Shown here piece after piece: positions 23,430 through 30,413 of a stretch of DNA of 34,441 nucleotides (its first letter is position 1; each line of letters opens with the position of its first letter). A model generated the notes under the pieces. That model searched no databases. It was not told where the DNA came from and saw only the letters and a program-made list of their open reading frames with translations. Source of the DNA: UBA8437 sp003445035 (lineage in GTDB: Bacteria; Planctomycetota; Planctomycetia; Planctomycetales; Planctomycetaceae); assembly GCA_937901285.1 (NCBI GenBank), contig CALCHI010000215.1:1-34441 (forward strand). Direction: 5' to 3'. The translations under genes were made by a program, and so were the position numbers.

Positions 23430-24338
23430 CTATGCGGAATTGACCCTGTGATACAACCGATTTGACAATTCCACCAGAGTAGCCACGTCGATTTGTTCGG
23501 CACGCGTCCCGGTGGCGATCTCCATCTCGGCAAACACGTCGTCGATGTCGGCCTTGGAGATTTGTTTGCGGTACATGCCGGCCAGCACGCTGCGAAAATG
23601 CTTTCGCCGCTGATGAAAACCGCGTCGCAGAAAGTCCTGGAAAAATGCCCGATCGATGATCCGTCGACGTCCGGCCGGATCCGGTGCCAGCCTCACGATG
23701 GCACTTTGAACCCGAGGTCGAGGCCAGAAGACGGTCGGTGGCAACCGCCGAAGCGTCTTCACGTGACACTGGGCCTGCAACCAGGCCGAGAGCGCCCCGT
23801 AGTCGCGGCCGCCCGGTGAGGCCGTCATCCTCTCGGCCAGTTCCCACTGGATCGTCACCACCATCCGTTCCCAGTCGAGATCGGTCGCGACCAGGTTCGA
23901 GACAACCGGGGTGGCGATGCTGTAGGGCAAATTGGCCACCAGCTTCAGTCTCCGCCCCGGCATCTCGCCAAGCCGCTTATCGATCAGCTCGAGCAGTTCG
24001 GGCGCGAAATGGTTCTTGTTCTGCAGGGCATCCCGGTGCAACAGCGTCACGTTGGACAACCCGTCGACCACCTCCCGGGACAATTTCACCATGTTGGTGT
24101 CCACTTCGACGGTGATCACCGTTCCGGCGAGTGCCGAGAGTTGGGTCGTCAGGCTACCGGTTCCGGTTCCGATCTCCAGCACGACGTCCTCGGGACCGAG
24201 ACGCCCCTCACGGGCAAGCACATCGATGAGATTGAGATCGATCAGAAAGTTCTGGCCGAAATCGGTCCGAGGATGGAACCCGTGGCGGGCAAAGAGATCC
24301 ATCAGGTAACTGCGAGTCTGCCGGACGGCGGGTTTCAT
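23430..24338 (-). CDS. rsmA: 16S rRNA dimethyladenosine transferase (KsgA/RsmA)
   Basis: The protein has 302 residues. The ATG at 24338 has GGAGG (24352-24348) nine bases upstream and overlaps the ribE stop as ATGA. The enzyme dimethylates two adjacent adenosines near the 3' end of 16S rRNA using SAM, a late step in small-subunit assembly. The N-terminal FGQNFL (27-32), the SAM motif VVLEIGTGTGSLTTQL (52-67), VITVEVD (74-80), HRDAL and the catalytic NLPYSIATP (136-144) are intact, followed by the target-binding C-terminal domain with FHQRRKHFRSVL (241-252). Slightly longer than the 270 or so residues of E. coli KsgA. It is coupled to riboflavin synthase, an unrelated pathway. Confidence 0.96.
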   Translation of the reverse strand: MKPAVRQTRSYLMDLFARHGFHPRTDFGQNFLIDLNLIDVLAREGRLGPEDVVLEIGTGTGSLTTQLSALAGTVITVEVDTNMVKLSREVVDGLSNVTLLHRDALQNKNHFAPELLELIDKRLGEMPGRRLKLVANLPYSIATPVVSNLVATDLDWERMVVTIQWELAERMTASPGGRDYGALSAWLQAQCHVKTLRRLPPTVFWPRPRVQSAIVRLAPDPAGRRRIIDRAFFQDFLRRGFHQRRKHFRSVLAGMYRKQISKADIDDVFAEMEIATGTRAEQIDVATLVELSNRLYHRVNSA

Positions 24339-24961
24339 TCGGGACCACCTCCGACGACCCCGTCGATCGATCCCCCTGCGACCAGTTTCTGCACGTACTT
24401 GGCCAGGATGTCCGTCTCGATGTTGACCCGCGCCCCGGTCTGGCGAACCCCCAGCGTGGTCACCTCCAGCGTGTGAGGAATCAGCGCGACACTGAAACGG
24501 GTCTCGACCACGTCGACCACGGTCAGGCTGACCCCGTCGACGGCAACCGATCCCTTGGGGACCAGTTGTGGCGCCAGATCTCCGGACACCTCGAACCACA
24601 TCGTCACCCACTCACCGTCGCGACTGACATCGACCACGCTGGCCGTTCCATCGACGTGGCCCTGGACAAAGTGCCCTCCCAGCCGCCCACCGGCCGCCAA
24701 TGGCCGCTCGAGGTTGACCGGGGCCCCCGGGACCAGTTCGCCGAGGTTGGTGCGGGCCAGGGTCTCGGGGCCGGCCTCGAACCACAGCGTCGCCGCACCG
24801 ATCTCCACCACCGTCAGGCAACAGCCGTTGATGGCGATGCTGTCGCCCACCGACGCCTCACCGACCCATCCCTCCCCGACATCGACTTCCAGGCGACATG
24901 CCGGCGGATCGTCAAGCAGGCCGCTGACGGTTCCGCGAGATTCGACGAGGCCTGTGAACAT
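24335..24961 (-). CDS. ribE: Riboflavin synthase alpha chain
   Basis: The protein has 208 residues, the usual length. It dismutates two 6,7-dimethyl-8-ribityllumazine molecules to riboflavin. The two homologous lumazine-binding repeats are clear: the first begins at the diagnostic MFTGLVE and includes SIAINGCCLTVV (41-52), and the second begins around GHFVQGHVDG (96-105) and includes SVAVDGVSLTVV (138-149). LIPHTLEVTTLGV (160-172) and VNIETDILAKYV (179-190) complete the C-terminal end. No other riboflavin gene is in the window and no FMN riboswitch was noticed upstream. The start lies 10 bases after the pssA stop, and the stop overlaps the rsmA start by 4 bases. Confidence 0.96.
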   Translation of the reverse strand: MFTGLVESRGTVSGLLDDPPACRLEVDVGEGWVGEASVGDSIAINGCCLTVVEIGAATLWFEAGPETLARTNLGELVPGAPVNLERPLAAGGRLGGHFVQGHVDGTASVVDVSRDGEWVTMWFEVSGDLAPQLVPKGSVAVDGVSLTVVDVVETRFSVALIPHTLEVTTLGVRQTGARVNIETDILAKYVQKLVAGGSIDGVVGGGPE

Positions 24962-24971
24962 GGAGAATCCG

Positions 24972-25847
24972 TCAGATTTCGGTCGGCTTGTGGAGCCGGC
25001 GAGAGACCAGGGACTGGCAGACCGCCTTCACCGGAGGGGAAAAGGCGTACCAGCAGAGAATCAACGGGATGGCGATCTCGTGCTGCCAGTAGACCACCGC
25101 CAGGGCGAAGACCAGTTGGATCATGTGTGAACGACCACGGCGGCCCCGCAACAGGTGATTGACCGCATGCACGTAGGGGATTCGACTGACCATCAGGCAG
25201 GACAGGGCCAGCGTCACCACCGGCAACGAGAGCTGCAGGATCGGTCCGAGCCACTCGGCCACCGCCAGGGTCGGGCCGTCGTTGGACCGCACCAGCAACT
25301 GGTGTGAGATCGGAATGCTCGCCACCACGCTGGCCGCCGCCGGCGAGGGCAGCCCACTGAACTCCACATGCGAGTCCTCCTCGTCGGTCTCGGAATTGAA
25401 CCTCGCCAGCCGCAACGCCGCACAGACGGCGTACAACGCCGCCAGGACCCAAAGCAGGCGATGCAACTGGCTACCCTGCTCGGCCCACAATTCGTGCGGA
25501 GCGTAGATGCGAGTGAACTGCAGCATCAGGAATGCCGGGGCGATTCCGAAACTGACGACATCGCAGAGGCTGTCGAGGTTCGCTCCGAACTCACTGGTCT
25601 GGTTGGTCAAACGCGCCACGCTGCCATCGAAGGCGTCGAAGACCATCGCGAGATAGATCAGCACCGCGGCGATCACCAGGCCCTGGCCCTCCTGGGCGGC
25701 GTTGGGTCCCAGCAGCGCGGCGAAGGTCAGTGTCGAGTCGGAGGGTCCGAGCTTGGCGGCAAACGTGATGCAGCCGAACCCGCAGACCAGGTTGCCCAGC
25801 GTCAGCATCGTCGGCAGCACGGCAAAGACCTTACGGCGACTTTTCAT
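24972..25847 (-). CDS. pssA: CDP-diacylglycerol-serine O-phosphatidyltransferase
   Basis: The protein has 291 residues. It is an integral membrane enzyme of the CDP-alcohol phosphatidyltransferase family that joins serine to CDP-diacylglycerol to make phosphatidylserine. The signature DGxxARx8Gx3Dx3D is complete: D74-G75, A78-R79, G88, D92 and D96, within DAFDGSVARLTNQ and ANLDSLCDVVSFG. PTMLTLGNLVCGFGCI near the N-terminus is typical of the type II enzyme. At least six hydrophobic segments are visible. Start ATG 25847 overlaps the psd stop (ATGA), with AAGGA upstream, so the two enzymes of phosphatidylethanolamine synthesis are translationally coupled. The pairing makes serine a much better substrate guess than glycerol phosphate or inositol. 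Confidence 0.94.
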   Translation of the reverse strand: MKSRRKVFAVLPTMLTLGNLVCGFGCITFAAKLGPSDSTLTFAALLGPNAAQEGQGLVIAAVLIYLAMVFDAFDGSVARLTNQTSEFGANLDSLCDVVSFGIAPAFLMLQFTRIYAPHELWAEQGSQLHRLLWVLAALYAVCAALRLARFNSETDEEDSHVEFSGLPSPAAASVVASIPISHQLLVRSNDGPTLAVAEWLGPILQLSLPVVTLALSCLMVSRIPYVHAVNHLLRGRRGRSHMIQLVFALAVVYWQHEIAIPLILCWYAFSPPVKAVCQSLVSRRLHKPTEI

Positions 25848-26845
25848 GACGCGTGTCCTTCCTTCGGGGCCGACGGGAAACTGGCCATCACACTGGTGCC
25901 CGCCCGAACCACCTGGCCGAGTTCAACGGACAGTTCGAGCCCCTCCTCGCGGGGCAGCACCAGTTCGGTCCGAGACCCCAGCTTGATCATCCCAAACACC
26001 TCACCCGCCGACAACGTGTCGCCGGGTTTCAACCAGCAGACAATCCGCCGAGCGACCAGCCCGGTGATCTGGCGAACGATCAACGGACGCTCCGATCCGC
26101 CGGTCTCCTCCAGCCGAACCGCCAACTGCTCGTTCTCCTGGGACGCCTCGGGACGACCGGCGTTAAGGAACTTGCCGCGGCGATACGAAAGGCCGATCAC
26201 CCGGGCCGGACGCGGGCTGCGGTTGACGTGGACGTTGAACAGCGACAGGAAGATGCCGATCAGGACGGCCGGCCCCTCGATGTACTCGTCGTGCTCGATC
26301 TCGCGAATCTCGACCACCGTCCCATCGGCGGGCGAGAGCACCGCATCACCATCATCCGGCGGCACCCGGTTCGGGTTACGGAAGAACCAGGCAATGATCA
26401 CCGCCACGGCCAGCAGCAGCACCACGCCCAGCCAGCCGGCCCAGTTCAGCGGAGATGCCGGCGAGGCCGACACCAGCCACCAGGCCAGGGCCGCCGCCGA
26501 ACCCCAGGTCAGTACGGAAAAGACCAGCAACTCGGCCAGCCCTACCCGTGCGAACGGCAACCGGTCGCGGCCGGTGAACGGATCGTCCTCGGGTTTCCAC
26601 CAGTAACCCGGCTGGTTGCGATGGAACTTCACATCCCGGGGATCAAGCACCTCGTGCGGACACCCGTTGGAGTCTCCCTGTCGCAGTGCGGCCATCCGCT
26701 TCACGTAGCCGCGGCGAAAGGTCTTCAGCCACAGCCGGCGGACGAAACCCCAGGCCAGTTCGAGACGGATCACGACCCCACCACCGGGCTGGATCGAAGT
26801 CAGCTGAGGGTCCATCGGTTCGAGCGCGCGGCCCATCCTGTTCAT
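25844..26845 (-). CDS. psd: Phosphatidylserine decarboxylase proenzyme with a long N-terminal extension
   Basis: The protein has 333 residues from ATG 26845; ATG codons at residues 4 and 11 are alternatives, and none has a strong Shine-Dalgarno sequence. It decarboxylates phosphatidylserine to phosphatidylethanolamine using a pyruvoyl group formed by self-cleavage. The catalytic domain starts around FFRNPNRVPPDDGDAVLSPADG (154-175) and contains the expected triad: D174 in PADG, H206 in FNVHVNR, and S291 in IKLGS, the self-cleavage serine. That part is the size of the short bacterial form. The roughly 150 residues before it are unusual: a basic soluble part (1-100) and two hydrophobic segments (about 101-125 and 135-153) that would anchor the enzyme in the membrane. 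The gene overlaps pssA. Confidence 0.93.
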   Translation of the reverse strand: MNRMGRALEPMDPQLTSIQPGGGVVIRLELAWGFVRRLWLKTFRRGYVKRMAALRQGDSNGCPHEVLDPRDVKFHRNQPGYWWKPEDDPFTGRDRLPFARVGLAELLVFSVLTWGSAAALAWWLVSASPASPLNWAGWLGVVLLLAVAVIIAWFFRNPNRVPPDDGDAVLSPADGTVVEIREIEHDEYIEGPAVLIGIFLSLFNVHVNRSPRPARVIGLSYRRGKFLNAGRPEASQENEQLAVRLEETGGSERPLIVRQITGLVARRIVCWLKPGDTLSAGEVFGMIKLGSRTELVLPREEGLELSVELGQVVRAGTSVMASFPSAPKEGHAS

Positions 26846-27091
26846 CCCGTCTCAAGTCGACAGCCTCCATCCTACAGGGTCGGAGGACCAACGGCGAAGT
26901 GTCCGTTCCTGACGAATTCACCGACCACGCCGCTTACGAGGACACCACCCGAACAGTTGATGCCCCGGCCGGTTGCCGGTCGATAGTCTCGAAACGGTGG
27001 CCTTTTTGCGTGTCGTGGATGCGGTTCGGCCCACCTGCTACAACGGAACCGCAGACGCCACAAGCGACAGCCTGCCAGGAAACAGTACGCG
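26846..27091. other. Divergent intergenic region between psd and eno
   Basis: These 246 bases must carry promoters for the long minus-strand run and for eno. Candidate boxes on the eno side (for example a TTGATG-like hexamer near 26957) do not have a good partner at 16-18 bases, so no promoter is called. No RNA gene or repeat was noticed. Confidence 0.4.
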
Positions 27092-28363
27092 ATGAGCACA
27101 GCCATCACAGAAGTCCTCGCCAGAGAAATTCTCGACAGTCGTGGCAATCCGACCGTCGAGGTGGACATCACGACCGAGGAAGGCGTCGTCGGACGAGCGG
27201 CGGTGCCCAGTGGCGCCAGCACCGGACAGCACGAGGCACACGAACTCCGAGACACCGACGCCGAGAATCGCTATCTCGGGAAGGGTGTTCGGCAGGCCGT
27301 CGACAACGTCAACAACCGGATCGTCGACGTGCTGATCGATCTCGACGTGACCAACCAGGGCGAAATCGACCGACGGATGCTCGAGTTGGACGGCACCGAG
27401 AACAAGTCGAACCTCGGGGCCAACTCGATGCTGGCCTGCTCGCTGGCCGCCGCCCACGCCGCGGCCCGCAGCTGCTACCAGCCGCTGTTCCGGTATCTCG
27501 GCGGCACCGGTGCCAACCGGTTGCCGGCCCCGATGATGAACATCATCAACGGCGGCGAACACGCCGACAACTCGGTCGACATCCAGGAATTCATGGTGAT
27601 GCCGCTGGGTTTCGAGAGCTTCAGTGAAGCCCTGCGATGCGGAACCGAGATCTTCCACCACCTCAAGAAGGTCCTCTCCGAAAAGGGACTCAACACCGCC
27701 GTCGGCGACGAGGGCGGGTTCGCGCCGAACCTGGACAGCAACGAGGCGGCGATCACTTCGATTCTCGAGGCGATCGAACGAGCCGGCTACCAGGCCGGTG
27801 ACCAGGTCAAGATCGCCCTGGACTGCGCAGCGACCGAGTTCTACGACACCGAGAAGGGCGTGTATCACCTCGAGGGCCAGGACATCGATGCCGCCGGCAT
27901 GGTCGAACTGCTCGCCGGATGGGTCGACAAGTACCCCATCTGCTCGATCGAGGACGGATGCTCCGAAGACGACTGGGACGCCTGGAAACTGCTGACCGAT
28001 GCGATCGGTGACCGCTGCCAACTGGTCGGCGACGACCTGTTCGTGACCAACGTCAAGCGGTTGGCCGACGGGATCGAAAAGGGCGTCGCCAACAGCATCC
28101 TGGTCAAGGTGAACCAGATTGGGACGCTGACCGAGACGATCGAGGCGGTGCGACTGGCCGGCAAGAACGGTTTCACGGCCGTGATGAGCCACCGGTCAGG
28201 AGAGACAGAGGACACCACGATCGCGGACCTGGCCGTGGCGCTGGACACCGGGCAGATCAAGACCGGCTCGGCCAGCCGCACCGACCGCATCTGCAAATAC
28301 AACCAGTTGCTGCGAATCGAGGAATTGCTCGGCAGCAACGCCATCTACGGAGGCACGATCTGA
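27092..28363 (+). CDS. eno: Enolase
   Basis: The protein has 423 residues. It interconverts 2-phosphoglycerate and phosphoenolpyruvate in the cytoplasm and is commonly part of the RNA degradosome in other bacteria. Catalytic and metal residues are all visible: E207 in VGDEGGFAP, metal ligands D244 (ALDCAATEF), E287 (CSIEDGC) and D314 (VGDDLFVTN), catalytic K339 in LVKVNQIGTLTE, and the signature MSHRSGETEDTTIADLAVA (365-383), plus K390. In that signature the second residue after TED is threonine where phenylalanine is usual, a minor variation. The loop GASTGQHEAHELRD also departs slightly from the usual EALELRD form. The start has AGGA about 14 bases upstream. A small membrane protein gene follows 37 bases later. 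Confidence 0.97.
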   Translation: MSTAITEVLAREILDSRGNPTVEVDITTEEGVVGRAAVPSGASTGQHEAHELRDTDAENRYLGKGVRQAVDNVNNRIVDVLIDLDVTNQGEIDRRMLELDGTENKSNLGANSMLACSLAAAHAAARSCYQPLFRYLGGTGANRLPAPMMNIINGGEHADNSVDIQEFMVMPLGFESFSEALRCGTEIFHHLKKVLSEKGLNTAVGDEGGFAPNLDSNEAAITSILEAIERAGYQAGDQVKIALDCAATEFYDTEKGVYHLEGQDIDAAGMVELLAGWVDKYPICSIEDGCSEDDWDAWKLLTDAIGDRCQLVGDDLFVTNVKRLADGIEKGVANSILVKVNQIGTLTETIEAVRLAGKNGFTAVMSHRSGETEDTTIADLAVALDTGQIKTGSASRTDRICKYNQLLRIEELLGSNAIYGGTI

Positions 28364-28400
28364 TCGATCGTGCGGCCGGCCGACACAGGACCCTCCAACC

Positions 28401-28931
28401 GTGACCCGTCTTCCCTCCGAACCGGCCAGCAGGATCTCGCTGGCCTTCTGGTTGACGCTGGTCGCCGCCACCGGACTCTACGGGTTCGTCTCGCTCGCCC
28501 CCAGTTGTCTCGTCCTCGGTGATCTCGCCGCGCACTCGGCCGACAACCGCGACGATGAGAGAGCACTGGAGAACCGGATCGAGTACCTCGAGCAGGTTCG
28601 CGACACGCTGAAGGCCGATCCGGGCTACGCCAACGAACTGGCCGGGCTGGATCTCCAGGAATCCGGTCCCGGCGAAAACCGGCTGACGGTCGACGAGTCG
28701 CTGCGGCTGGCTCCCCGAGCCTCTCTCACCCTGACGGCCTCCGACAAATCGGCCGGGCCATGGGCGGCTCGGCCGATTGTGGCCTCCCTGGCCAACAACG
28801 ACACGCTGAGGATCACGCTGCTGGTGATCGCCGCTGCGATGATCCTGTTCGCCTTCACGGCGTTGCACGAAACCCACAGCGAACGGTTGGCCCGGTGGGG
28901 CAAACGGCTACGGCGTCGGGAATCCGCCTGA
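28401..28931 (+). CDS. Small two-helix membrane protein with coiled coil, FtsB/DivIC-like by position and shape
   Basis: The protein has 176 residues from a GTG start with AGGA about 13 bases upstream; no ATG alternative is present. The first membrane helix (about 14-35, LAFWLTLVAATGLYGFVSLAP) is followed by a short coiled-coil-like helix (about 50-72, DDERALENRIEYLEQVRDTLKADP) and YANELAGLDL. A linker comes next, and then a second membrane helix (about 137-156, ITLLVIAAAMILFAFTAL) with a basic C-terminal tail. FtsB/DivIC division proteins have one N-terminal helix plus a coiled coil ending before a short conserved region and often lie right after eno, as here. The second helix is not part of that family, so the match is by analogy. 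The last 24 bases overlap the opposing gene's end. Confidence 0.75.
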   Translation: MTRLPSEPASRISLAFWLTLVAATGLYGFVSLAPSCLVLGDLAAHSADNRDDERALENRIEYLEQVRDTLKADPGYANELAGLDLQESGPGENRLTVDESLRLAPRASLTLTASDKSAGPWAARPIVASLANNDTLRITLLVIAAAMILFAFTALHETHSERLARWGKRLRRRESA

Positions 28932-30314
28932 GTCGGAACCACTGGTCACCACCGCACCTCGCTCGGTCGCCTTCCACAGGCGATCAAAATCTCCGCAGTT
29001 CTTCGGGTCCAGGAACTCGGACTTCACCGCGTTGAGATAACCCGGAGTCGGCCCGGGGATCCTGTTGTTGGGAACCTTTCCCTTCAACAACCGGCCCAGG
29101 AATCTCAGGTTGTCGGTCTGGCCAGGGAGGTGAGGTTCGTGACGGACGACGATCGTCGGCCCACCCTTGTAGACGATTCGCACCAGGAAGGGCTGGTACC
29201 GCGGACGTGGCGCGTTGGTGTACTTTTCGAGTTTTTCGGGATCCAGCCGCATGCCCAGCCCGGGCCCCTTCGGCACGGCAATCGTCCCGCGTGTCACCTT
29301 GGCCCGGGTCGTCGTCACGTCGTCGACCCAGAGGTGGGACAGGTTGACGTGGTCGATCTTGGCCCCACCGAAAACCGCCACCTCGTGGGCCAGAAACGCC
29401 TGGTTGATCTGGCCTCCGGCCTGCTGCAGCATGAACGGGAGTCCGGATTCTTCCGAGACACCCGCCACCTTGATCGCGTGGCCGATCGGAGCATGGCCAG
29501 CCATGTACCCGTCGCACGCCTTGTCGATCAGGTAGTCAACCGGACCATGGTGAATCAACAGCTCGATGTCGGATTCGGCGATCAGCTTGCGGTACCCGTC
29601 ACGATCACCCGTCTGTATCGGATCCTCGATCCGACCGATCACCGGAAACCGTCCCAGTTCCTTGAGAATCGGCGAGATGTCCCGGTACTCGGCGTTGGCG
29701 TTGAAGTCCAGTTGAACCCGAAAGCCCTTCGGGGCGACCCGCTGCATGGCACGGGTCTGATCGACGACGTTGTGGACCTCGTCGATGTGGTACTTCAGCC
29801 ACAGATAGCCGCGACCGGCCGCCTGCCGCACCTCCTCGGCCAGCTCCTGAGGCGACCTCGACACGGTCCAGGCCGCGACCGGGATCCGGTCTCGGACCTT
29901 CGGTCCGATCAACCGCCAGGCGGGCAGCCCCAGCACCTTGCCCATCAAGTCGTAGAGGGCCATGTTCAGTGACAGGTCTTTCCGCGCCCCCAGCCACTCG
30001 AACGGGCTGGTGCCCACGTAACCGGCCACCTGCTTGTCGGTCAACGACGCCCCACCCCAGGATTCTCCGAGGCCGACCAGGTCGGTATTGGTCCGCACCC
30101 GGAAGATCGTTCGCAGTTGCAACGACAGTCCGTGGTACCGGAACAACGCCTGGCGATTGAAGTCCTGGTAGGGCACCAGCACCTGGTCCCACTCGATCCC
30201 GGTGATCTTCAGCCTCTTCGCGTCGGCCGCCTCGACGCGGTTCCGCAGCGAGGGACTCAACAATGACAGCCCCGTGGCCGCCGATGCGACCAGGAATTCA
30301 CGACGATTGATCAC
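28908..30314 (-). CDS. Tat-exported enolase-superfamily (mandelate racemase/muconate lactonizing-like) protein
   Basis: The protein has 468 residues from GTG 30314, chosen because a perfect AAGGAGG lies 9 bases upstream. The N-terminus INRREFLVASAATGLSLLSP is a twin-arginine signal, unusual for this normally cytoplasmic superfamily. The barrel is recognisable: LNMALYDLMGKVLGLPAWRLIG (116-137), K174 in LWLKYHID, D203 in VQLDFNAN and E230 in IGRIEDPI. The first lysine of the usual KxK motif is tryptophan here (W172), and the expected third metal ligand on the next strand is replaced by H255-H256 (LLIHHGP), so the chemistry may differ or be lost. About 100 residues after the barrel (370-468) form an extra C-terminal part. 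It follows the PPC-domain gene, probably in one transcript. Confidence 0.85.
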   Translation of the reverse strand: MINRREFLVASAATGLSLLSPSLRNRVEAADAKRLKITGIEWDQVLVPYQDFNRQALFRYHGLSLQLRTIFRVRTNTDLVGLGESWGGASLTDKQVAGYVGTSPFEWLGARKDLSLNMALYDLMGKVLGLPAWRLIGPKVRDRIPVAAWTVSRSPQELAEEVRQAAGRGYLWLKYHIDEVHNVVDQTRAMQRVAPKGFRVQLDFNANAEYRDISPILKELGRFPVIGRIEDPIQTGDRDGYRKLIAESDIELLIHHGPVDYLIDKACDGYMAGHAPIGHAIKVAGVSEESGLPFMLQQAGGQINQAFLAHEVAVFGGAKIDHVNLSHLWVDDVTTTRAKVTRGTIAVPKGPGLGMRLDPEKLEKYTNAPRPRYQPFLVRIVYKGGPTIVVRHEPHLPGQTDNLRFLGRLLKGKVPNNRIPGPTPGYLNAVKSEFLDPKNCGDFDRLWKATERGAVVTSGSDSGGFPTP

Positions 30315-30323
30315 GGGCACTCG

Positions 30324-30330
30324 CCTCCTT
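30324..30330 (-). promoter_or_regulatory. Shine-Dalgarno sequence that fixes the enolase-superfamily gene start
   Basis: AAGGAGG on the minus strand is 9 bases before GTG 30314 but only 3 bases before the in-frame GTG at 30320, favouring the former. Confidence 0.75.
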
Positions 30331-30413
30331 TGGCCTCTCCAGGTTCCGCCCGATCGGCGGCTCACTGGACGCAGCATGCCACCGGAACCGCGAGGATTCC
30401 AGTGTCACGGCGA

